Positions 16,148 through 23,872 of a DNA stretch of 26,044 bases are shown in pieces. This stretch comes from Methanobacterium sp. (GTDB lineage: Archaea; Methanobacteriota; Methanobacteria; Methanobacteriales; Methanobacteriaceae), in NCBI GenBank assembly GCA_028700095.1, contig JAQVTJ010000011.1:1-26044 (forward strand), in the 5' to 3' direction. Every line of letters begins with the position of its first letter. Within the stretch, counting starts at the first letter, position 1. The notes under the pieces were generated by a model. It did no database searches. It was not told the origin of the DNA and saw nothing but the letters and a program-made list of their open reading frames with translations. Both the position numbers and the translations under genes were made by a program.

Positions 16148-16798
16148 ATGTTAAAAATAGCTGTGGTTACAGATGGTCCATATGGGGACAGAGCATTTGA
16201 TACTATCTGCAAAGAATTTGATTGTGATTTTATTGAATTAGAAAAACCAGAATCCATTTTAATGGAAGAGATTGAAATAGCTCAAGAAATTCTTGAAAAC
16301 CTTAAAAGTAAAGATATAATTATTAGCTATGTTTTACATCCTGATCTTTTATTAGAACTAGTTGAACAACTTCAGGACTATGTTGGATGGATTATTGTAG
16401 GGGCATGGAAGGGTGAAGGCTTTAAAAATCAGATTGAAAAATATGATAATATAGTTTGTCCAGAAAATATGTGCGACCTGGAAGAAAGTGGGGATGAAGT
16501 TTTCAATGAATTTGTATCGAAGTTTGGAAAACCCATTGTACAAATTGAATTAATAGGAAATAAAGTATCTAAAGTTCATGTTTTAAGATCATCTCCATGT
16601 GGCTCAACATTTTTCGTAGCACAAGAGATGATAGGAGAGGATGTTAATAACCTTCCTATAAAAGCAGGTCTTAAAGTACAACATTATCCATGCAGAGCTT
16701 CTAAAATGAGATTATTTGTAGATGAATGTAAAAAGGAATTAGCAGCTAATTTTCATAAAGATGCATTTGAAAATGCAATTGAAATAAATAAATTATAA
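16148..16798 (+). CDS. DUF166 family protein
   Basis: A 216-residue archaeal DUF166 protein, a family sometimes mislabelled thymidylate synthase. Signature stretches include VTDGPYGDRAFD at the N-terminus, ISYVLHPDL, CPENMCDLEE, VHVLRSSPCGSTFFVA and AGLKVQHYPCRASKM. The conserved cysteines in CPENMC, SSPCGST and HYPCRA could bind metal or an Fe-S cluster; that is inference. Its biochemical role is unknown to me. It lies 136 bp upstream of a run of DsrE-type genes on the same strand, so a shared sulfur or metal theme is possible but not shown. The ATG at 16148 has a GGAGAT ribosome-binding site. Confidence 0.85.
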   Translation: MLKIAVVTDGPYGDRAFDTICKEFDCDFIELEKPESILMEEIEIAQEILENLKSKDIIISYVLHPDLLLELVEQLQDYVGWIIVGAWKGEGFKNQIEKYDNIVCPENMCDLEESGDEVFNEFVSKFGKPIVQIELIGNKVSKVHVLRSSPCGSTFFVAQEMIGEDVNNLPIKAGLKVQHYPCRASKMRLFVDECKKELAANFHKDAFENAIEINKL

Positions 16799-16934
16799 AT
16801 TTGATTATTTTTTCCCCAATGTTATTCAAATAGAAATATTTTAATCTAATAAATCTTAAAAATCCAATATAATTCTATTATTATATTTTTTGTACACCTA
16901 TTATTTATTGTAGAAAAACAAAAAAAATTATATA

Positions 16935-17318
16935 ATGGTTGAAAATACTCTGGAAGAAAAAAAGATCTTAACAATCATACTTACAGAAGGACCATACAGA
17001 TCACAATATGTTGAAATAGCCCATAATATTGCAGAAAGTGCTATTAACATGGGATATATTGTGAATTTATTTTTATATATGGATGCTACACATATTCCTA
17101 AAACAAACCAAAATCCAAATTCATTTCCAAATGTGGGTGAAAGATTAAAACATCTAATAAAAAAAGGAGCAAATGTTAGGGCATGTGTACGATGTGCAAC
17201 AGCAAGAGGACATGCATGTGATAATACATCTTATCTGAATGGAGTTTTAATTACAAGTGTCTATGATATTCCTGAATGGGTTAGAAAAAGTAATAAAGTA
17301 ATAACATTGAGTGGTTGA
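16935..17318 (+). CDS. DsrE/TusD-like sulfurtransferase subunit
   Basis: A 127-residue DsrE-family protein. ILTEGPYRSQYVEIAHNIA and VNLFLYMDATH give the alternating beta/alpha fold, and GANVRACVRCATARG places cysteines C84 and C87 at the loop where TusD and DsrE carry their persulfide-bearing cysteine. C95 is a third candidate. Such proteins relay sulfane sulfur as persulfide between enzymes, typically as part of a DsrEFH/TusBCD hexamer. The next gene starts one base after this stop, so the two are certainly cotranscribed. The ATG at 16935 has no clear ribosome-binding site; a TATA-like element near 16878 suggests a short leader. Confidence 0.82.
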   Translation: MVENTLEEKKILTIILTEGPYRSQYVEIAHNIAESAINMGYIVNLFLYMDATHIPKTNQNPNSFPNVGERLKHLIKKGANVRACVRCATARGHACDNTSYLNGVLITSVYDIPEWVRKSNKVITLSG

Positions 17319-17319
17319 C

Positions 17320-17681
17320 ATGGATACTGTTTTAATAATAGTTGATAAAGCACCATATGGTTATGAAGATACTTTCAGTGCTTTTTATGTTGCAATAGCA
17401 TGTCTTAACAAAGGAATGAATGCAGATGTTTTGCTTACAGGGGATGGGATTTATGCTGCTATTAAGGATCAAACTCCATGTGGAAGTGTAAATTATCCTA
17501 AAGTTGGTGAATTAACCTATTAATTTTTCCAGATGGCAATATCTATGTACATCTAGAATCTATAGTTGAACGTGGTATTGAAGAAGATGATTTGGTTGAA
17601 ACTTCCCAAATAATAAATGATAATGAATTATATGATATAATAAAGTCTAGAACTAATAATACAGCCTTTATAAGAATATAA
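17320..17681 (+). pseudogene. DsrE/TusC-like protein, interrupted by a frameshift
   Basis: The frame from the ATG at 17320 reads VLIIVDKAPYGYEDTF, AFYVAIACLNKG, VLLTGDGIYAAIKD, a DsrE/TusC-type fold, then meets TAA at 17521-17523. The next frame continues directly with LIFPDGNIYVHLES and IEEDDLVETSQII to a stop at 17681. Restoring one T at 17520-17521 gives a 120-residue protein of normal family length. The continuation is good coding sequence, so the break is recent or a sequencing artefact. An earlier in-frame GTG at 17311 would overlap the upstream gene; the ATG is preferred. C28 and C54 are the only cysteines, and neither obviously matches the active cysteine, as in TusC, which is non-catalytic in Escherichia coli. 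Confidence 0.8.
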
Positions 17682-17731
17682 AATATAGTAATAGGATATT
17701 ATTTTCTCTAAAAAAATAAGAGGTTTATCAA

Positions 17732-18355
17732 ATGGGGACTGATGAACTCGAATATGAAATATTTGTCCATGGTACAATTGTAAAAAAAGTTAAAATACAA
17801 CAAATAAAACCATGTATAATTTCAGAAAATATGATAAAAGTTTTAATGCAGCGTGATTCAGAAATAAAGGATATAATACCATTATTAATTGGTAGGTATC
17901 CGCCAGGTAAAGTTAATTTTATTAAAAATAAAGGAATTCTTACTTTAAATATTGAAAACAGACTTGTAACATTATATCCTTCTGGTAAAATTAGCATGAA
18001 CAATGCTATTGATAAAGAAGATGCAATAAAAGTTGTTACAGGAATTATGAAAATAATTAATGAGATATTTATTGAAATAAATATTGAAAATGGCCAGGAT
18101 TATTCTAATATTCATGAGAAGCTCTTAAAAATAGGACCACTCCAACTTTATAATTGTCTTCCAAAAACTAACTGTGAAAAATGTGGTGAGATTACTTGCA
18201 TTGCATTTGCAATTAAACTACTTTCAGGAGATATAAAATTAGATAAATGCGAATCACTTATTGATAGAAAATATATTAAAAATGTTTCATGTTTAAAGAA
18301 GCTTCTAGGCATTCAAATAATGCAATCTATGGGATGGACTAATATAGAAATATAA
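17732..18355 (+). CDS. Iron-sulfur protein with CX2CX4CX16C domain in the DsrE cluster
   Basis: A 207-residue protein with two parts. The C-terminal part (about residues 135-190) carries C148, C151, C156 and C173 in the CX2CX4CX16C spacing of the small [4Fe-4S] domain found in corrinoid Fe-S proteins and many archaeal ferredoxin-like proteins, with the typical CIAFAIKLLSGD helix between cysteines. The N-terminal part has no named domain that I recognise. Residues 57-110 (PPGKVNF, ILTLNIENRLVTLYPSGK, DKEDAIKVVTGIMKII) look like one TBP-type repeat. It sits 50 bp after a DsrE gene and 12 bp before another, with GAGGT before its ATG, so it should be part of the same operon and may donate electrons or sulfur to the DsrE proteins. 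Confidence 0.8.
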   Translation: MGTDELEYEIFVHGTIVKKVKIQQIKPCIISENMIKVLMQRDSEIKDIIPLLIGRYPPGKVNFIKNKGILTLNIENRLVTLYPSGKISMNNAIDKEDAIKVVTGIMKIINEIFIEINIENGQDYSNIHEKLLKIGPLQLYNCLPKTNCEKCGEITCIAFAIKLLSGDIKLDKCESLIDRKYIKNVSCLKKLLGIQIMQSMGWTNIEI

Positions 18356-18367
18356 AAGTTGATTTAT

Positions 18368-18698
18368 ATGCATATTGGATTTATACTTACAAAAACTCCC
18401 TCTGAAGAAGGTTTTAATACATTTCTTAAATTTCTAAAGATCTATCTTGGAAATACAGAAATATCTATTTATTTAATTGGAAATGGTGTTTATTGTTGTA
18501 GATCTGGCCAGCATATGTCTAAAAAATTATTTAAAATGTTAAAAGAAACTAAATCCTGTTAATATATGTGTTTGTAGAGATGATCTGAAAGCAAGAGGTT
18601 TAAATTGTGATGTTAATGTAAATTGTGAGCACTTCATTAATTATGATGATATGGTTTTTGATATTATGGAAAATATTGATCAAATCATGTGTTTTTAA
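18368..18698 (+). pseudogene. DsrE/TusB-like protein, interrupted by a frameshift
   Basis: From the ATG at 18368 the frame reads IGFILTKTPSEEGFNTF, ISIYLIGNGVYCCRSG and a lysine-rich helix, a DsrE/DsrH-type layout, then stops at 18560-18562. The following frame continues NPVNICVCRDDLKARGL, CDVNVNCEHFINYDDMV, to a stop at 18698. Removing one A from the AAA at 18551-18553 joins them into about 109 residues. The CVCRDDLKARG stretch matches the loop where DsrE-type proteins carry their functional cysteine. A TTG at 18359 could open the frame, but the ATG gives the usual family start. It follows the Fe-S gene by 12 bp and closes the operon. Confidence 0.78.
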
Positions 18699-18756
18699 AT
18701 ATAAATCTATTTTATTCCAATTATTAGAAAATCCTAAAAAAAATTTAAAAAAAGAA

Positions 18757-20010
18757 TTAAAAGAGGAGTGATATTCCTCGTCCAATACTATAGATAATCA
18801 TAGTACCTATAATTAGGATTAAGGCATAGGATAGGGGGTTTATTATTTTTTTTACTTTATCTTTAGATAATTTATAGCTTAAAAGTTCCTCTAATAATAA
18901 TCCTCCATCTAATGGTTTCATTGGGAGCAGATTAAATGTTCCAATAGCCAAATTCAAAAGCAATATCCAGAAAAACAGGTTTTGTAATGAATAAATAAAC
19001 CATGGTAATTCCTCTCCAACTGCTTTTTTAACATCACTATTTACAGCTAGGTGCTGATGATACTCTATTCCAATATAACCTCTTGATGAATTTTTAGGAC
19101 TAGGACCTACTATAATAGAATAGTTTCCTTGTGTTGTTTGGAATGTTACATTTTCACCAATATGTGTATGGTTAAGTACAGTTGTAAAGCCTGTAAAACT
19201 TGTAACATTTACTCCATTAATACTTTGAACAACAGTTCCTGGTGTTAAAATTCCATCTGCCGGACTTTTAGGGGTTATTCTAGTAATTTCAACACCCTCC
19301 TCATGAAATGTTGGGAATACTGGTCCATTTACAGCAAATCCAATTGGTTGGGTTGTTATAGTTGTACCTGGAATATTTAATCCTGGAATACCTATAAATA
19401 CACTGCCTATAATCAGCACACCAATAAAAACCAGAATTATATATGATTTTAGTGCAAGTATTAGATTAAATATGGATCCTGCTGCATAAATTCTTAATTT
19501 AGAAATCGGTGGAGATTTCTTAATATCTTCTTCATCAGGCTCTACAAATGCACCTGGAAGCACAGCTAAAAGCAGAACACCTATTGATTTTATTTTAACA
19601 CCTTCTACCCTTGCAATAATACCATGACCAAATTCATGGACAATCATAACTGTCATAAGTGCAATAATACCATATCCTAAAGGTATAACAATTGGAGAGC
19701 CCGGAATATCAATACCTGGAAGTACCAAGGCCATTGAAGGATTGGAAAAGGTGGTTGGAAGTGAGTTTATAATTAAAATTAACATAACTGCCATGAAGAA
19801 AAAAGCAACAGGCAATCCTAGATTCATAATCCATATCCAACACTTAGGGCTTAAATTTGCAATATAATCAATAGAATCCCTTAATCTTTGGGTTCTTCTC
19901 ATTAAAAGAGGCCCTTCAATATCTATTTTTAATCTATCTTTAAATAAAATTGCTAAAGTCCATATTATAATAAATCCAATAGCATAATACCATAAAACAT
20001 TCACTGCCAA
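18757..20010 (-). CDS. Membrane site-2 protease, M50 family, with PDZ domain
   Basis: An integral-membrane zinc metalloprotease of the site-2 protease family. The zinc motif HEFGH is at about residues 125-129 within a transmembrane helix (MTVMIVHEFGHGIIARVEG), and the third ligand lies in LLPMKPLDGGLLLEEL near the C-terminus. A PDZ-like domain sits between them (EITRITPKSPADGILTPG, VQSINGVNV). Hydrophobic helices flank both. Such enzymes cut regulatory proteins within the membrane; the substrate is unknown. A GTG at 20019 opens the frame but forms part of the GGTGG ribosome-binding site at 20016-20020, so I choose the TTG at 20010, five bases downstream of it. It follows moeA on the same strand with a 72-bp gap. 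Confidence 0.9.
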   Translation of the reverse strand: MAVNVLWYYAIGFIIIWTLAILFKDRLKIDIEGPLLMRRTQRLRDSIDYIANLSPKCWIWIMNLGLPVAFFFMAVMLILIINSLPTTFSNPSMALVLPGIDIPGSPIVIPLGYGIIALMTVMIVHEFGHGIIARVEGVKIKSIGVLLLAVLPGAFVEPDEEDIKKSPPISKLRIYAAGSIFNLILALKSYIILVFIGVLIIGSVFIGIPGLNIPGTTITTQPIGFAVNGPVFPTFHEEGVEITRITPKSPADGILTPGTVVQSINGVNVTSFTGFTTVLNHTHIGENVTFQTTQGNYSIIVGPSPKNSSRGYIGIEYHQHLAVNSDVKKAVGEELPWFIYSLQNLFFWILLLNLAIGTFNLLPMKPLDGGLLLEELLSYKLSKDKVKKIINPLSYALILIIGTMIIYSIGRGISLLF

Positions 20011-20082
20011 AAAAACCACCTTTATTAATATTTATTTTTTTAAAAATGTCATCATAATAATTTATTATATTTGAATAATTTC

Positions 20083-21330
20083 TTAAACAATTAGAGAATC
20101 ATAAGTAAGTACGTTACATTCTTCTCCTTTACCTATACCTTCAATATTTTCTTCTATAATAATATATGAATCTGATTCTACCATGGATCTAATAATGCCT
20201 GATCCCTTTATTTTTAAAGGTTTAACATTACGGTTTTCTGTTTTTGATCTTATATAATCTGTTCTTCCAAGACTTGAAGGAATTTTTTTAGATGCAATTT
20301 TCAGGATATATTGTGGGGTTATATTAATGCCTTGCATTTTATAAAGATTATTTCTAACAAAAACATCAGCTTGTACCATTGCAGCAACAGGATATCCTGA
20401 TAATAGGAAAATAGGTTTTTCATGGGCTATTCCAAAACCAAATGGTTTTCCTGGTCTTAAAGCAACACCATGGATTAAAACTTCTCCAATTTTTTCAGTT
20501 ACATCTACAACCACATCTCCTTTGCTTATTGCAGTACCTCCTGTGGATATTAACCCATCATGACTTTCTAGAAGTGTTTCAAATGTATCTTCAACCATTT
20601 TTTCACTGTCAAAACAATGTACAACCGTAGGTATGGCTAATGCTGATTCAACAAAGGATTTAAATGTATAATGATTAGAATTAATTATTTCTGCACCACT
20701 TATATTTTTTTGCGGCATTATAAGTTCATTGCCTGTTGTAATTACTCCAATTTTTGGTTTTTTGAAAACCTCTATTTCACTATAACCTGCAGATGCAATT
20801 AATGCAAGATCTTGTGGTTTGAGTATTTTTCCTTTTTTTAATATAATATCTCCAGTTTCAATATCTTCTCCCATGGGTGAAATATTTTCTCCAGGAGCAA
20901 TACTTATTTCCACATCTAAATCATTATTTTGTGAAACAGTATATTCTTCCATAACAACTGCATTAGCTCCTTTAGGAATTGGGGCGCCTGTTGCTATTTT
21001 AACTGCTTCTCCTGCTTTAATTATAGTATTTGAAACTTGACCTGCACCAATAGTATCTATAATTTTAAGTTTAGCAGGGCTATTTTCAGAAAATCCAAAT
21101 GTATCCTCTGCACGTATAGCATAACCATCCATAGCTGATCTTTCAAATGGGGGTGAATTTAATAATGATACAATTTCTTTTGATAAAACCCTTTTATAGG
21201 CATCTTCAAGAGAGATTTCTTCTGTTCCTATATTTTTTATTAAGGAACTTATCATATGCTGAGCCTTATTAACAGGCATTAAATCTGATAGAAACATGTT
21301 TTTCTTAGACATAATCTTATTAAATCCCAT
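20083..21330 (-). CDS. moeA: Molybdopterin molybdenumtransferase
   Basis: A 415-residue MoeA-family protein that inserts molybdate (or tungstate) into adenylylated molybdopterin. Visible motifs are FERSAMDGYAIRAEDT in domain I, GAPIPKGANAVVMEEYT, SPMGEDIETGDIILKKG, GVITTGNELI with the GISTGN-like strand, DGLISTGGTAISKGD (molybdopterin-binding MoCF motif), and GVALRPGKPFGFG followed by the glycine-rich LLSGYPVAA. In methanogens the cofactor serves formylmethanofuran dehydrogenase and, where present, formate dehydrogenase. Alternative ATG starts lie at codons 7 and 12; none has a clear ribosome-binding site, so the first is kept provisionally. The gene is intact. It lies upstream of the site-2 protease gene, with no known functional link. 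Confidence 0.93.
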   Translation of the reverse strand: MGFNKIMSKKNMFLSDLMPVNKAQHMISSLIKNIGTEEISLEDAYKRVLSKEIVSLLNSPPFERSAMDGYAIRAEDTFGFSENSPAKLKIIDTIGAGQVSNTIIKAGEAVKIATGAPIPKGANAVVMEEYTVSQNNDLDVEISIAPGENISPMGEDIETGDIILKKGKILKPQDLALIASAGYSEIEVFKKPKIGVITTGNELIMPQKNISGAEIINSNHYTFKSFVESALAIPTVVHCFDSEKMVEDTFETLLESHDGLISTGGTAISKGDVVVDVTEKIGEVLIHGVALRPGKPFGFGIAHEKPIFLLSGYPVAAMVQADVFVRNNLYKMQGINITPQYILKIASKKIPSSLGRTDYIRSKTENRNVKPLKIKGSGIIRSMVESDSYIIIEENIEGIGKGEECNVLTYDSLIV

Positions 21331-21569
21331 TTTTTTTTATTATAATAGAATAAATTATACTAAATATATTTTATTAATTTACAATTTTATCCTTATAATT
21401 CCTAAATTTTACATTTATACTCTGCTTGGATAATGAACTAATAAAATATCCATTTTTATATTATATTATAATATATGTATCCAATAGTATGTAAATATAT
21501 TAATATAAAAAAAAGTTATTTAATAAAATTTTATGTAAAAAATTAAGAATTAGAAAGAGTATTTATACA

Positions 21570-22195
21570 ATGGAAATCATGTTAACCTGTGCAATGGCAG
21601 TTACAGCTTTTATTGCAACTAATTTGGATGATATGTTTATTTTAATATCTTTCTTTGCAGGTAATGAATTAAATAATGTTTCAATTGTGTTAGGTCAATA
21701 TATTGGAATGTCTATCTTAATTCTAATTAGTATGTTGGCTTATTTTTTTAAATTTCTTATATCTCCTAGTTATATTGCATTATTAGGAGTTTTTCCAATT
21801 GTTATTGGATTAAATCATCTTGGAATTTGAAAAAAAATAGTTCTATTACTGTTTTAAATAAAATAAATTATACCAATAAAAAGGATGGTGTTGATTATAA
21901 GTCTTCATTATCCATTATAAATATTCTTAAAGTATCAACTATTACATTTTCCAATGGTGGAGATAATATTGGGGTTTATGCTCCTCTTTTTGCAAGTTTA
22001 AGTATTTCACAATTATTCCTTACTTCAACAACATTTTTGGTGATGGTTGGAATTTGGTGTGTTATAAGTTATATTCTGGTTATAAACAAAATAATAGGAT
22101 ATAAATTACAGGAATATGGTCATATAATCCTACCATTTGTTTTAATTATAATTGGTATAGGTGTTATTACAAGTTGGGGTTCAATCTTTTTTTAA
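21570..22195 (+). pseudogene. CadD-like cadmium resistance transporter, interrupted by a frameshift
   Basis: Two adjoining frames form one membrane protein of about 208 residues of the CadD family (LysE superfamily). The 5' part has the hallmark FIATNLDDMFIL near the start, with three hydrophobic segments, and stops at 21828-21830. The 3' part has the second hallmark ITFSNGGDNIGVYAPLF and three more segments, through ISYILVINKIIGYKL. One missing base near 21824-21828 (a short T run) breaks the frame; restoring it reads GLNHLGILKKNSS across the cytoplasmic loop. A TTG at 21827 could start the second half, but half a transporter is unlikely to work alone. CadD proteins are known mainly from Firmicutes, so transfer is plausible. 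The substrate may be cadmium or another cation. Confidence 0.82.
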
Positions 22196-22213
22196 AATAT
22201 AAAAACTTTAATA

Positions 22214-22225
22214 TTTTTTTTTTTT
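22214..22225 (+). terminator. T12 terminator after the CadD-like gene
   Basis: Twelve consecutive T lie 19 bases downstream of the CadD-like stop codon, in the gap between convergent genes. Confidence 0.5.
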
Positions 22226-22280
22226 ATATGTTGCAGGAGATATTCTATTTTTCACAACTTTTTTTTGGAGAGGTATTAAA

Positions 22281-23309
22281 TTAATTTTTAGTTACCCAGG
22301 TGTATATATTCCATGACAATGCAATACCAGATACATTGCCTTTGGATCTGTTAACCATACCTGCTAAAATTGTTTTATCTGATCGATCCGTGGATATTTT
22401 TACAATGGTTTTATTTTGTTCATAGTTAACATCTATTACACTATATCCTTCTAGATTTATTGGATATTTTTCATCAAAAAAGGTTATTTCATGATATTCA
22501 ATATTTGTTCCTATTATTCCAATTGTTAATCTCAATATAATTAGAAGTATTATAACAAAACTGGGGTTTAAAAAAACTTTATATGAAAAAGGTTTTTTAA
22601 CAGCTAAAACACCTAAAAGACCTGAAAGCCCTATTAGGGCAGGTGTGGAAAAAAGCCCACCATCAAGCATTCCAATAAGTGTTGTTGTAATTGCAAATGC
22701 AAGAATTATTGTGTAACGATTTTTTCGTTGATTTAAAGATATTAAACCCAATATATAGGTAAGTGGAAAAGTTATCAATATAATAAATGAAATAGGCATT
22801 GTATAATATATTAAGGAGCTTCCTGTGTGTATATTACCAGCCACATGTATTCCTAATATACTAATTAAATCTCCTAAAACAGATTTAAACACATGACTAT
22901 GTGTAATACTGGTACTTGTGGGGCTTGGATCCATTGCAATAAATGTTGTGAATATTGAAACACCTAATTTGGATCTGATAATAAGTTCAATAATAATTCC
23001 AACTATATAGGTTAAAATAACAATTAAAATAAGTAATTTAAGATATTTATTTGTATTTCCTTTAAAAATAGGATGTAAATTAATAAATTTTTGCATTTTA
23101 TATCTATTTAAATTAAACAATGGATATAAAAGTAAGATACTGCCCATAATTCCAAAAAAAAGTATAGATTTACCTTCTGATGATCCTTCAAGAAAGGGAT
23201 ATGTGATATTTAATATTAAATGATTTAAAATTCTTGTTGTAAATAGGAAGATACTGAAAAGTATCATTATAATTCCAATTATATTCATATTGTTTAAATT
23301 AATTTTCAT
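22281..23309 (-). CDS. Polytopic membrane protein of unknown function
   Basis: A 342-residue protein with about seven or eight hydrophobic segments up to roughly residue 265, followed by a soluble C-terminal tail of about 75 residues (from GTNIEYHEITFFDEKYP onward). I recognise no family. The central polar stretch THSHVFKSVLGD and GIHVAGNIHTGSS contains several histidines between membrane segments and could be functional. The ATG at 23309 overlaps the stop codon of the upstream kinase gene as ATGA, a tight coupling; a TTG two codons earlier is less likely. The strict coupling to a lipid/polyprenol kinase-like gene suggests a role in envelope lipid or glycan metabolism, which is inference only. 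Confidence 0.75.
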   Translation of the reverse strand: MKINLNNMNIIGIIMILFSIFLFTTRILNHLILNITYPFLEGSSEGKSILFFGIMGSILLLYPLFNLNRYKMQKFINLHPIFKGNTNKYLKLLILIVILTYIVGIIIELIIRSKLGVSIFTTFIAMDPSPTSTSITHSHVFKSVLGDLISILGIHVAGNIHTGSSLIYYTMPISFIILITFPLTYILGLISLNQRKNRYTIILAFAITTTLIGMLDGGLFSTPALIGLSGLLGVLAVKKPFSYKVFLNPSFVIILLIILRLTIGIIGTNIEYHEITFFDEKYPINLEGYSVIDVNYEQNKTIVKISTDRSDKTILAGMVNRSKGNVSGIALSWNIYTWVTKN

Positions 23310-23866
23310 ATCCAATATATCACCACAGTAATTGCTAAAGCTGAAATAAGAGGTATGGGAATATTATCATCAATTGGACTGTAAGCTTCTGTTAATGTTC
23401 CAACCAATGCACCTACAATTGAAGGAATTGTTGGAAGCAAAACCAATGCACTTAATAATCCTATAATAAAAAATGCAAGACTTCCTTCAACTGTTTTTGA
23501 ATTATTAAAATGTAGTATATGTTTACCATATTTTTTACCAATAAGAGTTGATGCAGAATCCCCAAGTAATAGCATTAATATTCCTGAACAAGCAATTGCC
23601 ATATTAAAACCAAAAAAATAAAGGGTAAATATAATACCTATAAAAAAGTATAAAAAACCTCTTTCATCATTTTTTCTCTTACATCTACCTAATATTGTTG
23701 AAAAAAAGGGGATATGATAATATTTGTCCTGTATAAATATTATTTCAGCACAAATAATCAGAATTATACATAGAATTATTAGTATTAGGGGTTTGAAAAA
23801 TAAACCCAATATTAATATAAAAATTCCTGATGCATGAATTAACTGTCTTAATATTTCCCTATCCAT
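23306..23866 (-). CDS. CTP-dependent polyprenol/diacylglycerol-type kinase (SEC59/DGK1/VTE5 family)
   Basis: A 186-residue integral-membrane protein with about six hydrophobic segments. It has RQLIHASGIFILILG at the N-terminus, LLLGDSASTLIGKKYG and FNNSKTVEGSLAFFIIG, which are the conserved nucleotide-binding loops of the dolichol kinase / DGK1 / phytol kinase family. These enzymes phosphorylate lipid alcohols, usually from CTP. In archaea likely substrates are dolichol, geranylgeraniol or archaeol-type lipids; the sequence cannot say which. The start lies six bases beyond the purL stop codon, and its stop overlaps the next start as ATGA, so purL, the kinase and the membrane protein form one operon. 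Confidence 0.83.
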   Translation of the reverse strand: MDREILRQLIHASGIFILILGLFFKPLILIILCIILIICAEIIFIQDKYYHIPFFSTILGRCKRKNDERGFLYFFIGIIFTLYFFGFNMAIACSGILMLLLGDSASTLIGKKYGKHILHFNNSKTVEGSLAFFIIGLLSALVLLPTIPSIVGALVGTLTEAYSPIDDNIPIPLISALAITVVIYWI

Positions 23867-23872
23867 AAAACA

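Noticed and set aside
21827..22195. Separate gene for the second half of CadD starting at TTG 21827
   Set aside because: The half protein has no ribosome-binding site and contains only the C-terminal repeat of CadD; one missing base explains the break better.
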